NCBI RefSeq assembly: GCF_014651715.1
Contig: NZ_BMXK01000004.1
Coordinates: forward strand, 220,438-284,437
DNA: 64,000 bases
Direction: 5' to 3'
From: Zhihengliuella salsuginis
Lineage (GTDB): Bacteria; Actinomycetota; Actinomycetes; Actinomycetales; Micrococcaceae
This document shows, one piece after another, positions 8,794 to 19,133 of this stretch (position 1 is the first letter of the stretch; the number at the start of each line of letters is the position of its first letter). The translations under genes and the position numbers were made by a program. A model generated the notes under the pieces. That model did not search any database, had not been told where the DNA came from, and saw nothing but the letters and a program-made list of their open reading frames with translations.

Positions 8794-9647
8794 TGACCGC
8801 GCAGGCAACCGAAAGTGCAGCAACCGCGGAGCAGACCGCCCCCGTGATCGAGCTCCGCGATCTCCACGTCCACCACCGCGCCCGCACCGGCAAGCTGTTC
8901 AAGCCCACGACCATCCGGGCCGTCAACGGCGTCGACTTCACCGTCCGGCGCGGCGAGACCGTCGGGATCGTCGGCGAATCCGGCTGCGGCAAGTCGACCC
9001 TGGCCTCCGTGCTGGTCGGCCTTCAGGAACCGACCAGCGGGACCCGGCTGTTCCACGGCCGGGAACTGGCCAACCGGGGCGCACCGCGCAAGGAGTTCGG
9101 CAAGGCGGTGTCCATCGTCTTCCAGGACCCGGCCACCGCCCTCAACCCCCGCATGACCGTGCACGACATCCTCACCGATCCGCTGCAGGTCCACGGCATC
9201 GGGACCAAAGAGTCCCGCACGCGGACGGTGTACGAACTCCTCGAGCTCGTCGGGCTCCCGCGCTCAGCCGCCGAGGTGTCGCCGACGCAGATCTCCGGCG
9301 GCCAGCGCCAGCGCGTCGCGATCGCCCGCGCCCTCGCCCTGGACCCGGAGGTCATCGTCGCCGACGAGCCCACCTCGGCCCTCGACGTGTCCGTCCGGGC
9401 CCAGGTCCTGAACCTCCTCTCGGACCTGAAGTCCCGGCTGAACCTCGGCATGGTCTTCATCTCCCACGACATCCAGACCGTCCGCTACGTCTCCGACCGC
9501 ATCTGCGTCATGAACTTCGGCGAGATCGTGGAAGAGGGCGAAGCGGCCCGCGTCTTCGACAACCCCACCAACGGCTACACGCGCACCCTGCTGGGTGCGG
9601 CCCCGAGCCTGCTCGCGGCCCCCACCACTTCTTCGGAGGAAGCATGA
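8793..9647 (+). CDS. ABC transporter ATPase, DppF type
   Basis: 284 aa. Walker A GESGCGKS (about 61-68), Q-loop VFQDPATALNP, signature ISGGQRQR, Walker B VIVADEPTSALD and switch His in FISHD are all present. It is the second nucleotide-binding subunit and pairs with the ATPase half of the fusion protein upstream. It overlaps its predecessor by one base and NanA by four, so translation is likely coupled. The short N-terminal Ala/Thr-rich tail before residue 17 is unstructured. Confidence 0.92.
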   Translation: MTAQATESAATAEQTAPVIELRDLHVHHRARTGKLFKPTTIRAVNGVDFTVRRGETVGIVGESGCGKSTLASVLVGLQEPTSGTRLFHGRELANRGAPRKEFGKAVSIVFQDPATALNPRMTVHDILTDPLQVHGIGTKESRTRTVYELLELVGLPRSAAEVSPTQISGGQRQRVAIARALALDPEVIVADEPTSALDVSVRAQVLNLLSDLKSRLNLGMVFISHDIQTVRYVSDRICVMNFGEIVEEGEAARVFDNPTNGYTRTLLGAAPSLLAAPTTSSEEA

Positions 9648-10573
9648 CCAACACCACCCCCCAGTTCTCCGGCGTCATCCCGCCGGTCGTCACCCCGCGC
9701 ACCGCCGACGGCGGGCTCGACCTCGCCGGGCTCGAGGCCGTCGTCGAACATCTGGTCTCCGGGGGCGTGCACGGCCTGTTCCCGCTCGGCTCCTCGGGCG
9801 AGACGCCCTACCTGACCGACCGCGAACGCGGCGAGGTCCTCGGCGCCGTCGTCTCCGCCACGTCGGGCCGGGTCCCGCTCCTGGTCGGAGCCAACGAGCA
9901 GACGACGCCGCGCGTCATCGAGGAGGCGCTGCGCGTGCAGCGCGCGGGGGCCGACGCCGTCGTCGTCACCAGCCCCTACTACGCCCTCTCCGACCACCAC
10001 GAGGTGCTGCGCCACTTCCGCGCCGTCCGCGCCGCCGTCGACGTGCCCGTGTTCGCCTACGACGTCCCGGTGCGCACCCACTACAAGCTCGAGCCGGCGC
10101 TGCTCGCCGAGCTCGCCGCCGAGGGGACCATCGCCGGCGTCAAGGACTCCTCCGGCAACGACATCGCCTTCCGGCAGCTGCGCCTGCTGACCCGGGACCT
10201 GGAGGGCTTCGCCCTGTTCACCGGCCACGAGGTCGTCTGCGACCAGGCCATGCTCGGCGGGGCCGACGGCCTCGTCCCCGGCCTCGCCAACGTCGACCCG
10301 GCCGGCTACCGCCGCCTCTACGACGCCGGGCTCGCCGGCGACTGGGCCGCGGCCCGCGCCGAGCAGGACCGCCTGATCGATCTCTTCACGATCGTGACGA
10401 CGCCGGACGCCGGGCGCGTCTCCGGCGGCGCCGGCGGGCTGGGCGCCTTCAAGACGGCCCTCGTCGAACTCGGCGTCATCGGCTCGAACCGGATGAGCGC
10501 TCCGATGGAGTCGCTGAACGCGTCCGAGTCCGGGCGCATCCGCTCGATCCTCGCCGGCGCGGGCCTGGTGTAG
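9644..10573 (+). CDS. nanA: N-acetylneuraminate lyase
   Basis: 309 aa from ATG 9644 with RBS CGGAGGA. Longer readings of this frame begin inside the ATPase gene and are spurious. It cleaves N-acetylneuraminate to pyruvate and N-acetylmannosamine in the cytoplasm. It belongs to the DHDPS/NAL class I aldolase family: GSSGE binding loop near 49, catalytic Tyr in FAYDVP, Schiff-base Lys in AGVKDSSG near 167. A DHDPS-like paralogue is conceivable from sequence alone. Its place between a transporter and nanK-nanE settles NanA as the best call. Confidence 0.9.
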   Translation: MTNTTPQFSGVIPPVVTPRTADGGLDLAGLEAVVEHLVSGGVHGLFPLGSSGETPYLTDRERGEVLGAVVSATSGRVPLLVGANEQTTPRVIEEALRVQRAGADAVVVTSPYYALSDHHEVLRHFRAVRAAVDVPVFAYDVPVRTHYKLEPALLAELAAEGTIAGVKDSSGNDIAFRQLRLLTRDLEGFALFTGHEVVCDQAMLGGADGLVPGLANVDPAGYRRLYDAGLAGDWAAARAEQDRLIDLFTIVTTPDAGRVSGGAGGLGAFKTALVELGVIGSNRMSAPMESLNASESGRIRSILAGAGLV

Positions 10574-11515
10574 ATGTCGCACCGGGACAACGCCGCCGCG
10601 CGGCGCCCCGCCGTCGGCGTCGACCTGGGCGGGACCAAGATCGCGGCGGCCCTGGTGGCCGCGGACGGTTCCGTCCTCGCGCGCGCCTCCGCGCCCACCC
10701 CGGCCGCCGCCGGTCCTGCGGCGATCCTCGACGCGATCGCGGCGCTGGCCGCGCGCGTGGCCGGCGGCGCGGACGTCCGCGGCCTGGGGCTCGGAGCGGC
10801 CGGCGTGATCGACCCCGGCTCCTGCCGCGTCGTCGACGCGACCGATGTGCTGCCCGGCTGGCCGGGAACCGACCTGCGCTCCGGGCTGCTGCGCCGCCTG
10901 TCCGGCCTCGTCCCCCGGGTCGAGGCGGTCAACGACGTCCACGCGCACGCCCTCGGCGAAGCGTGGCTCGGCGCGGGCCGCCACGCCCGCACCGCCCTGC
11001 TCGTCGCCTTCGGCACGGGCATCGGCGGCTCCTACATCGTCGGCGGCCGCCCCGCCGTCGGCGCCCACGCCGTGGCCGGGCACGTCGGCCACGTCCCCTC
11101 CGCCGAGGCCGCGGGCCTGGAGTGCACGTGCGGCGGGAGCGGGCACCTGGAGGCCGTCGCCTCCGGGCCGGCCGTGCACCGGCGGTACCTGGCCGCCGGC
11201 GGCGACCCGGCGGCGGAGGACACCCGCGCGGTCTTCGACCGGGCCGCCGGCGGCGACGCTCTCGCCGCCTCCGCCATCGCGACCGCCGCCCGGGCCGCCG
11301 GCGGCGCCCTCGGCGGATTCGCCAACGCGCTCGACCCGCACGCGATCGTCGTCTCGGGCGGCCTCGCGGCCGCCGGGCGCCTCTGGTGGGACCCGCTGCT
11401 GGCCGCCTACGCGGCGAACGTCGTCGGCGCCCTGTCCGCCACGGTCCCGACGCGGGCGTTGCTCGGCGCGGACGCCGCCGTCGTCGGAGGGGCCTCCCTC
11501 ATCCTGCGCGACTGA
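10574..11515 (+). CDS. nanK: N-acetylmannosamine kinase (ROK family)
   Basis: 313 aa. It phosphorylates ManNAc to ManNAc-6-phosphate. The N-terminal phosphate loop is VGVDLGGTKIAAALV and the catalytic Asp-containing VNDVHAHALGEAW is near residue 117. The ROK zinc site normally reads CxCGxxGCxE; here it is CTCGGSGHLE, with His in place of the third Cys, which could still bind zinc. The start ATG follows the nanA stop with no gap, so expression depends on coupling. Substrate is assigned from nanA/nanE adjacency; glucokinase is the main alternative for an isolated ROK protein. Confidence 0.87.
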   Translation: MSHRDNAAARRPAVGVDLGGTKIAAALVAADGSVLARASAPTPAAAGPAAILDAIAALAARVAGGADVRGLGLGAAGVIDPGSCRVVDATDVLPGWPGTDLRSGLLRRLSGLVPRVEAVNDVHAHALGEAWLGAGRHARTALLVAFGTGIGGSYIVGGRPAVGAHAVAGHVGHVPSAEAAGLECTCGGSGHLEAVASGPAVHRRYLAAGGDPAAEDTRAVFDRAAGGDALAASAIATAARAAGGALGGFANALDPHAIVVSGGLAAAGRLWWDPLLAAYAANVVGALSATVPTRALLGADAAVVGGASLILRD

Positions 11516-11553
11516 CCCCGGACGCACCCCGCTTCCCCGAACGAAGGATTCCG

Positions 11554-12240
11554 ATGCTGCTCTCCCCCACCGCCCTCGAATCGATGCGCGGCCGCCTGAT
11601 CGTCTCCGCCCAGGCCTATCCCGGCGAACCCATGCGCGATCCGCGGACGATGGGCCAGGTCGCCGCCTCGGCCGTCATCGGCGGCGCCGCCGCGGTCCGC
11701 GTCCAGGGCCTGGCCGACGTCCAGGCGGCGCGCTCGGCCGTGGAGGTCCCCGTGATCGGCCTCTTCAAGGACGGGCACGACAGCGTCTTCATCACCCCCA
11801 CGATCCGGCACGCCCTGGCCGTCGCCTCGGCGGGCGCGCACATCGTCGCGCTCGACGGCACCCGCCGGAAGCGCCCGGACGGGGCGAGCCTGGCCGAGAC
11901 CGTCGCCGCTGTGCAGTCCGATTCGCTCGCGAGCGTCATGGCCGACTGCGGTTCGCTCGCCGACGCCGACGCCGCCGCAGAGGCGGGCGCCGATCTGATC
12001 GGCACCACCCTGGCCGGCTACACCGGCGAACGCGGCAGGACCGAGGGGCCGGACCTGGAGCTGATCGAGCAGCTCGCGGCCGCCGATCTGGGCCGGCCCG
12101 TCATCGCCGAGGGGCGCATCCACACGCCGGCGCAGGCCCGCGCGGCCCTCGACGCCGGCGCCTACGCCGTCGTGGTCGGCACGGCCATCACGCACCCGGC
12201 CTCCATCACGGGCTGGTTCGTCGACGCGCTGGGGGCGTAG
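11554..12240 (+). CDS. nanE: N-acylmannosamine-6-phosphate 2-epimerase
   Basis: 228 aa, the normal NanE size, from ATG 11554 with RBS GAAGGA. It converts ManNAc-6-P to GlcNAc-6-P. It is a TIM-barrel with the NanE marks SAQAYPGEPMRD near residue 10, GLFKDGHDSVFITPT, ADCGSLADA, EGRIHTPAQA and VVVGTAITHPA. The product would need NagA and NagB, which are not in this window. The stop TAG is directly followed by the GTG of the next gene. Confidence 0.95.
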   Translation: MLLSPTALESMRGRLIVSAQAYPGEPMRDPRTMGQVAASAVIGGAAAVRVQGLADVQAARSAVEVPVIGLFKDGHDSVFITPTIRHALAVASAGAHIVALDGTRRKRPDGASLAETVAAVQSDSLASVMADCGSLADADAAAEAGADLIGTTLAGYTGERGRTEGPDLELIEQLAAADLGRPVIAEGRIHTPAQARAALDAGAYAVVVGTAITHPASITGWFVDALGA

Positions 12241-13848
<1,608 letters not shown>

Positions 13849-13854
13849 GACGCC

Positions 13855-13892
13855 GAAAGCCCGGCACGTGGAATTCCACGTGCCGGGCTTTC
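13855..13892. terminator. Perfect 38-base palindrome, bidirectional terminator
   Basis: Arm GAAAGCCCGGCACGTGGAA is followed directly by its exact complement, with no mismatch and no spacer. It lies 6 bases past the nan operon stop and 51 bases past the rpsI stop of the converging operon, so it can serve both. Confidence 0.85.
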
Positions 13893-13943
13893 GAGTTCGG
13901 GGGAAGCTTCCGACGAGGTCGGAGGCTCCGCGTCCGACGGGTT

Positions 13944-14444
13944 TTAGCGCTTCGAGAACTGCGAGGCCTTGCGTGCCTTCTTGAGGCCGGCCTTCTTGCG
14001 CTCGATGACGCGGGCGTCGCGAGTCAGGTAGCCGGCCTTCTTGAGGGCCGGGCGGTTGTTCTCGCGGTCGATCTCGTTCAGCGAGCGGGCGATGCCCAGG
14101 CGCAGCGCGCCGGCCTGGCCGGAATCGCCGCCGCCGGAGATGTTGGCCGCCACGTCGTAGGCACCCTCGAGGCCGAGGAGCTTGAACGGCTCGTTGACGT
14201 CCTGCTGGTGCAGCTTGTTCGGGAAGTACTCCTCGAGCGAGCGGCCGTTGATGGTCCACTTGCCGGTGCCGGGAACCAGGCGCACGCGGGCGATGGCCTC
14301 CTTGCGGCGGCCGACGGCGGAGCCGCCGATGGTCAGGGCCGGACGCTCTGCAGCGGCGGTCTCCTCGACAGCGGTGGACTCGGTGGTGTAGGTCGACGGC
14401 GTCTCAGCCTCGACCTCGTTCAGCTCTTCAGTGTTCTGAGCCAC
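13944..14444 (-). CDS. rpsI: 30S ribosomal protein S9
   Basis: 166 aa. The C-terminal 130 residues are canonical S9 ([15 protein letters not shown] near 45, [11 protein letters not shown], final tail KASQFSKR that reaches the P-site tRNA). The first 40 residues are an acidic Glu/Thr/Ala extension, common in actinobacterial S9 and absent from the 130-aa E. coli protein. It forms the usual rplM-rpsI pair, 41 bases after rplM. Confidence 0.98.
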   Translation of the reverse strand: MAQNTEELNEVEAETPSTYTTESTAVEETAAAERPALTIGGSAVGRRKEAIARVRLVPGTGKWTINGRSLEEYFPNKLHQQDVNEPFKLLGLEGAYDVAANISGGGDSGQAGALRLGIARSLNEIDRENNRPALKKAGYLTRDARVIERKKAGLKKARKASQFSKR

Positions 14445-14485
14445 GATTCTCCTTGAAAACTAGTTCTCTTGTTCGGGGCCCAGCG

Positions 14486-14929
14486 CTACTGCGCGACCTG
14501 GGTGATTTCGAATGCCTTGGGCTCCTGCGCGGCGTGCGGGTGCTCCGCGCCACGGTAGACCTTCAGCTTGGCCATCTGCTGGGCGGCCAGCTTGTTCTTG
14601 GGAAGCATGCCGGCGATTGCCTTCTCCACGGCGCGAACCGGGTTCGTCTCGAGAAGTTCCGCATAGGTCTGGGACTTCAGGCCGCCCGGGTAACCGGAGT
14701 GGCGGTAGGCACGCTTCTGCTCGAGCTTGGCGCCGGTGAGGGCGACCTTCTCGGCGTTGATGATGATCACGAAGTCGCCCATGTCCTGATGCGGAGCAAA
14801 GGTCGGCTTGTGCTTGCCGCGCAGCAGAGTTGCGGTCTGGCTGGCGAGGCGGCCCAGAACGACGTCAGTGGCGTCGATGACGTGCCACTTGCGATCTGCG
14901 TCGCCGGGCTTCGGGGTGTACGTACGCAC
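14486..14929 (-). CDS. rplM: 50S ribosomal protein L13
   Basis: 147 aa, normal length. Diagnostic blocks are [51 protein letters not shown] and [10 protein letters not shown]13 is an early-assembly 23S rRNA binding protein. It is first gene of rplM-rpsI, with a leader of about 230 bases from the predicted promoter. Confidence 0.98.
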   Translation of the reverse strand: MRTYTPKPGDADRKWHVIDATDVVLGRLASQTATLLRGKHKPTFAPHQDMGDFVIIINAEKVALTGAKLEQKRAYRHSGYPGGLKSQTYAELLETNPVRAVEKAIAGMLPKNKLAAQQMAKLKVYRGAEHPHAAQEPKAFEITQVAQ

Positions 14930-15224
14930 GGTAATTGCCTTCGTTTCCTTGGATGCTGGTCAAGTGCGCCTGCCGCGACGGCTGTGAGATCCATCAGCAG
15001 CATGCGCACTGTGTTACGAGTAGCGCTCTACCAGTTCATCAGGTGAGGACTGATTCCAACCGGTTCCCTTGTAACGCCTGCACAATCCACCGACCAGGGC
15101 CCTGCAACGAAGCCGTCACGTGGATTGCGGGATGTCAGGCACGGGTATGCACAACAGCTACAAATTCTAGCAGAGTTGCACTGCCGCCCCAACTTGGGAC
15201 GCGCCTCACAGCCGGCGGCCCCGC
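14930..15224. other. Non-coding region upstream of rplM
   Basis: 295 bases between the LuxR-type gene stop and rplM, both on the minus strand. It holds the predicted rplM promoter at 15164-15192 and a leader of about 230 bases. Apart from the promoter no convincing ORF or strong hairpin was found. No clear terminator follows the LuxR gene. Confidence 0.6.
15164..15192 (-). promoter_or_regulatory. Predicted rplM-rpsI promoter
   Basis: TTGGGG (15192-15187), a 17-base spacer and TAGAAT (15169-15164), a good sigma-A pair for an actinobacterial housekeeping promoter. Confidence 0.65.
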
Positions 15225-18188
15225 CTACTCCCCCGCGAAGACCTCGCGGACCTCCGCACGCGATCCGAGCCGCAGGTTCCGCGCGATGTTCGCCGCGTGG
15301 TACTCCGCCGTGCGCACGGAGATCACGAGCCGGTCGGCGACCTCCTTGTTGGTCAGCCCCCGGCCGATCAGCACGGCGATCTCCCGCTCCCGCGCCGTCA
15401 GCTTCTCCAGCGCCTGCGTCGCGGCCCGCTCCGACTGCCGGGGGCGCGGCGGGGCGGGGCGGCGCGGGACATCCGGGTCCGGCGGGCGCTTGCTCCGGCC
15501 GTCGAGTACGGCCCGCAGGTCCCGCACGACGACGTCCGTCGCCCGCCGCAGCCCGCCCGCCTGGGAGGTGATCCACAGCTGCTGGGCGGACAGGGCCGCA
15601 CGGTAGGCCTCCGGCATGTACTCGCGCAGTTCGTCGGGGCACCGGGCGACGAGCCGCCCGAAGTCGTGCGCGGCCAGTGCCCGGTAGAGACGGAAGCCGC
15701 CGCCGCGTCCGTCGGGGGCGCCGGTGCCCAGGCCGGGGATCTTGTCCGCGACCTCCAGAGCCGCGGCGAACTCGCCGGCCGCCCGGCGCGGTTCCGCCTC
15801 GGCGGAGGCCAGCGCGCGGAGGTAGCCGGTGACGAATTCCGCGACCGGCTCCATGGCCCCGATCCCGTGCTCGTCGACCAGCGCCAGCCCCTCGCCGGCG
15901 AGCACGGCGCTGCCGGAGTAGTACTGGGCGCGCGCGAGCAGCGCGACGGACACCATGCCGAGGGGCTGCCACCCGAGGACGTTGTCGGAGACCGGCGACA
16001 ACGCGGAGACGACGTCGTCGTAGTCCTCGTCGGCCATCGCCGCCCACGCGCGGACGTAGGCGGCGGCGAGGCGCACGAACGGGAGCCAGACGACGTCGGA
16101 GGACTCCGCCAGCTCGTCCAGCAGCGGCGCCACGGCCTCGCGGCCGCCGCGGGCGCCGTCGACGAGCACGCCCACGGCCTCCGCGGTGAGCAGCAGCTCG
16201 GCGTTGTGGCTGCCGAAGGCCTGAGCCCGGGCCAGACCGCCGAACTCCGCGGCGCGCGCGAACTGCCCGGCGTCGAAGTACGTCAGGGCGAGGTGGCAGT
16301 AGGCGTCGGCCGCGAGGTCGTCGCTGCCGGCCTCGACGACGGTCCGATGCCCGAGGATCCGGATCACGGAGGCCCGGTCGCCGAAGTCGCGCGCTCGGGC
16401 GGCGGCGTGGACGCGGACGGCGAGCGCGTCCTCCTCGGAATCCGGCAGGCCCTCCAGCACGCCCGCCTGGCGCCGGGACAGCTCGGCGAACATGCCCGGG
16501 CGCACGTCCTGGAGCGCGGGTGCGAGATCTGCGAGCTCCTCCCACAACGCGAAGCTGGCGCGCAGGGTCGCGAGCCGCTCGCGCAGCGCGAACCCCTCGA
16601 GGGGGATGTCCTCCGGGGCAGGGTCCTCGAGCTCCGCTGCAAGCCGCTCCAGGTGGCGAGCCGCGACCCGGCGCAGGTCGCGGCTCTGGTGGAGCGTCCC
16701 GCGCACGGCGTCGGTGCGTCCGACACGGTCCACGGCCTGGAGGAAGACGTACGCCGCGGCGGGACTCTCCACCTCGACGGAGCCGGCCCGGGTGAGCTCG
16801 GCGACGGCCGCCTCGTAGTGCGCCTCGGTGAAGTGCTGCACGGCCCGCGCCACGGCGAGCAGGAGCGGGCACCGGGCGCCTCGCATCGCGAGGCGGATCG
16901 GCCCCCAGAGGTTCTCGCGGGGTTCGCGCCACCGGGCCAGGAGCGCCAGCGCGAGCGTGTCGTCCCCCGGGCTCACCCGTGCCAGCGCGTTCAGGTACGC
17001 GACGACCCGGGCGTGCTCGCGCCGGTCCAGCAGCCGCAGGATGTCCTCGGCGATCTCCGCGGGGACCCGGATGTCTCCGGCGCCGGGTGCCACCCGCCCG
17101 CCGAGGGCCTCCGGGTGCTGCCCCAGGAAGCGGTGCAGCGGTGCCGCGGCGAGGTCCCCGGCCTCCCCCAGAGCACGATGGCACTCCGCGATCTCGTCGG
17201 GCATCATCATGTGCCGGACCGCCTGCCCGATCGGCACCAGGGACACGTGGTAGCCGTAGTCGACCGGGTCCCACCGGATGAAGTCGGAGTCCTGCAGCGG
17301 CAGGAGGTCGGCGGCCCGCAGGTCGGTCAGGGCGCAGGCCTGCTGCAGTTGCGCGGCGGTCAGCGAATCGGGGCTGAGCGAGAGCAGGCGCAGCACCTGC
17401 CGGGCGGTCGGCGTCAGGTAGGACAGGCTGTCGGCGACGGACGCGTCGAAGTCGCGGACCCGGCGCGCCGTGCGCGATTCGAAGACGTCGAGCGCCTCCG
17501 CGACGGCGTGGGCGTCGTGGCGGCCGGGGTGCAGCGCGCGGGCCGCCTCCTCGAGCAGCAGCGGCAGCCCGCCGGTCGCCTCGTGGAAGCGCCGGGCGAT
17601 ATCCCGCCCGACGGGCACTCCCAGCATCGACTCGAGCGACTCCCGCGTCTGGTCCGCTTCCAGCGGGGGCAGCGCGATGTACGACGACGTCGCCGGCGCC
17701 AGCGCGGCCCGGACCAGCTGCTGCGCCGACTCGTCCATGCAGGGGCGCACCGTGCCGATGAAGAGGACCGGGTAGTTGCCCAGGTACGGGAGGATGCCGG
17801 ACATGACGGCCGTAGAAACGGGATCGGTCCACTGGGCGTTCTCGAGGATGATGATCGTCGGCTCCTCGAAGGTGTCCAGAACGGACAGCGAGTAGGCGAC
17901 GGCGCCGGCAACGTCTTCGGTCATCTCCGGAGTCAGCCCCGGGACCAGTTGGCAGACGGCCGAACCGGGGACGGACCTGTCCGTCGACTCGAGCGACGCG
18001 AACTTGCGCGGCCAGTCCAAGTAGTCGCGGAGCGCCGACCACATGACCGCCGACTTGCCGGTTCCTGCATGCCCCTCGACTATCACGAATCGGTGGTGTC
18101 CCGCAGCGACGTCCTCGGCTGCTGCGCGGAGACGCGTCAGTTCATCCCCGCGGCCGATGATTTCTCCTTCGGACCGCCTTCTCCCCAT
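15225..18188 (-). CDS. Large AAA-LuxR (LAL/MalT-type) transcriptional regulator
   Basis: 987 aa from ATG 18188. Upstream in-frame codons to 18488 look non-coding, and homology-like sequence (GEIIGRGDELTRLRAAAED) begins right after this ATG. The N-terminal STAND-like AAA module has Walker A GHAGTGKS at 39-46 and Walker B TIIILENAQW near 120. The middle 500 residues are helical, TPR-like repeats. The C-terminal LuxR helix-turn-helix (930-987) carries LTAREREIAVLIGRGLTNKE and SVRTAEYHAANI. LAL proteins are signal-binding activators using ATP as a switch. It is divergent from the Flp/Tad operon, so regulation of pilus genes is plausible but unproven. Confidence 0.88.
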   Translation of the reverse strand: MGRRRSEGEIIGRGDELTRLRAAAEDVAAGHHRFVIVEGHAGTGKSAVMWSALRDYLDWPRKFASLESTDRSVPGSAVCQLVPGLTPEMTEDVAGAVAYSLSVLDTFEEPTIIILENAQWTDPVSTAVMSGILPYLGNYPVLFIGTVRPCMDESAQQLVRAALAPATSSYIALPPLEADQTRESLESMLGVPVGRDIARRFHEATGGLPLLLEEAARALHPGRHDAHAVAEALDVFESRTARRVRDFDASVADSLSYLTPTARQVLRLLSLSPDSLTAAQLQQACALTDLRAADLLPLQDSDFIRWDPVDYGYHVSLVPIGQAVRHMMMPDEIAECHRALGEAGDLAAAPLHRFLGQHPEALGGRVAPGAGDIRVPAEIAEDILRLLDRREHARVVAYLNALARVSPGDDTLALALLARWREPRENLWGPIRLAMRGARCPLLLAVARAVQHFTEAHYEAAVAELTRAGSVEVESPAAAYVFLQAVDRVGRTDAVRGTLHQSRDLRRVAARHLERLAAELEDPAPEDIPLEGFALRERLATLRASFALWEELADLAPALQDVRPGMFAELSRRQAGVLEGLPDSEEDALAVRVHAAARARDFGDRASVIRILGHRTVVEAGSDDLAADAYCHLALTYFDAGQFARAAEFGGLARAQAFGSHNAELLLTAEAVGVLVDGARGGREAVAPLLDELAESSDVVWLPFVRLAAAYVRAWAAMADEDYDDVVSALSPVSDNVLGWQPLGMVSVALLARAQYYSGSAVLAGEGLALVDEHGIGAMEPVAEFVTGYLRALASAEAEPRRAAGEFAAALEVADKIPGLGTGAPDGRGGGFRLYRALAAHDFGRLVARCPDELREYMPEAYRAALSAQQLWITSQAGGLRRATDVVVRDLRAVLDGRSKRPPDPDVPRRPAPPRPRQSERAATQALEKLTAREREIAVLIGRGLTNKEVADRLVISVRTAEYHAANIARNLRLGSRAEVREVFAGE

Positions 18189-18845
18189 GCACACCAGTGT
18201 AAGGGTTGACACCCGCAGAAAGCCCGATCGCAGGCACGCCCCGGAGCCATCGGGGGGGGTGAAATAAACTCCGGGGTGTGCAAGCGATCTGCCGCCGTCG
18301 AGACGACGACAAGTCCAATAGTTGGCCTGTCCCCAGGCGCCAACAAGGGGTAATTGAAGGTTCACGTACCCGTATCCGGAAGACTCGTACCACCCCGTAT
18401 CCACCCCTGTGATCCACGTATGGTCCATACAGTCACCCCGGATCGCGGCACGCACTACGGGGAAAACTACGAGGTTTTCAACGACCATTTCTCCAGCGCA
18501 GACCAGGAATTGAATCGCGGCCGGTATTTACGATCTCTGCACGTCAGAACCCTCTTTTCGGCATCCGGCACGAATTCGCCATTTCTTCACCCTTGGAAAT
18601 GGGCGCGATTCGCCTCGGGGAAATGTCGCGGATATCGGGTCCCGGCCGGGCCCCGTACCCGTGGACACCCCGCTCTGACCAGTCCTAAGCTCCAGAAACG
18701 ACGCTGCGGTTGGGGGACCGTTTCGAGGAGCCGGCAACGGCGCGCGTCGACCCGGACAGAGGGCACGCTCGAGAATCCCCTGGGACTACGCACAGACAAG
18801 AAGGTGGCGACCGACGCCGCCCTGGAAACGATGGGGATTCTCGAC
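18189..18845. other. 657-base divergent intergenic region between the LuxR regulator and flp
   Basis: Long for this genome and visibly less GC-rich than its flanks, especially 18420-18600. It contains a TACACT hexamer (18201-18196) 7 bases before the LuxR ATG, fitting a leaderless transcript; an inverted repeat GTTGGC...GCCAAC with a 12-base spacer (18321-18344); and a predicted flp promoter (18662-18691). The frame running into flp from 18420 has no recognisable protein and no RBS, so I treat it as non-coding. A small RNA or several regulator sites could be hidden here. Confidence 0.6.
18662..18691 (+). promoter_or_regulatory. Predicted flp/tad operon promoter
   Basis: TGGACA (18662-18667), 18-base spacer and TAAGCT (18686-18691), leaving a leader of about 150 bases before flp. 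Match is moderate. Confidence 0.4.
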
Positions 18846-19055
18846 ATGAACACGTTCTTCGCCAACATCTACCTCGCCCTCGAGACGCTCGGCGGACGCC
18901 TGCGCCGCGAAGAGAAGGGCGCCACCGCCGTCGAATACGGCCTGACCATCGGCATCATCTCGCTCGTCGTCCTGATCGGCGCCGGCCTGATGACCGGAGC
19001 CCTCAACAACCTCTGGGGCAGGATCGGGACCTACCTCGACGGCCTTGTGATCTAA
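18846..19055 (+). CDS. flp: Flp type IVb prepilin
   Basis: 69 aa from ATG 18846, preceded 8 bases upstream by GGGGA. An in-frame ATG at 18831 would add five residues. After a short charged leader comes the prepilin peptidase site EEKG/ATAVEYGL, with Glu at +5 and a hydrophobic helix (IGIISLVVLIGAGL) that packs in the pilus core. It is the major pilin of a Flp/Tad pilus used for adhesion. Followed by a strong hairpin and then tadE. Confidence 0.93.
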   Translation: MNTFFANIYLALETLGGRLRREEKGATAVEYGLTIGIISLVVLIGAGLMTGALNNLWGRIGTYLDGLVI

Positions 19056-19070
19056 AGAGGGATCCACCAG

Positions 19071-19106
19071 TCCGTGGTGGGGCGGCTCCGGCCGCCCCAC
19101 CACGGA
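19071..19106 (+). terminator. 16-bp perfect hairpin between flp and tadE
   Basis: Arms TCCGTGGTGGGGCGGC and its exact complement with a TCCG loop, 15 bases past the flp stop. It likely terminates or stabilises most transcripts so that pilin greatly exceeds the assembly proteins. Confidence 0.8.
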
Positions 19107-19133
19107 TCCGCCGTCGAACCAGCGAGGAGTGCC

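Noticed and set aside
15028..18042. 1004-codon minus frame within the LuxR-type gene
   Set aside because: Arg/Gly/Ala-rich shadow frame; the overlapping frame contains intact Walker and LuxR motifs.
15297..18209. 970-codon plus frame opposite the LuxR-type gene
   Set aside because: Shadow of high-GC coding sequence, no recognisable protein.
18354..18845. Long N-terminal extension of flp (233-codon frame)
   Set aside because: Prepilin leaders are short and the peptidase site lies 24 residues into the 69-aa form; upstream part has no RBS or conserved sequence.
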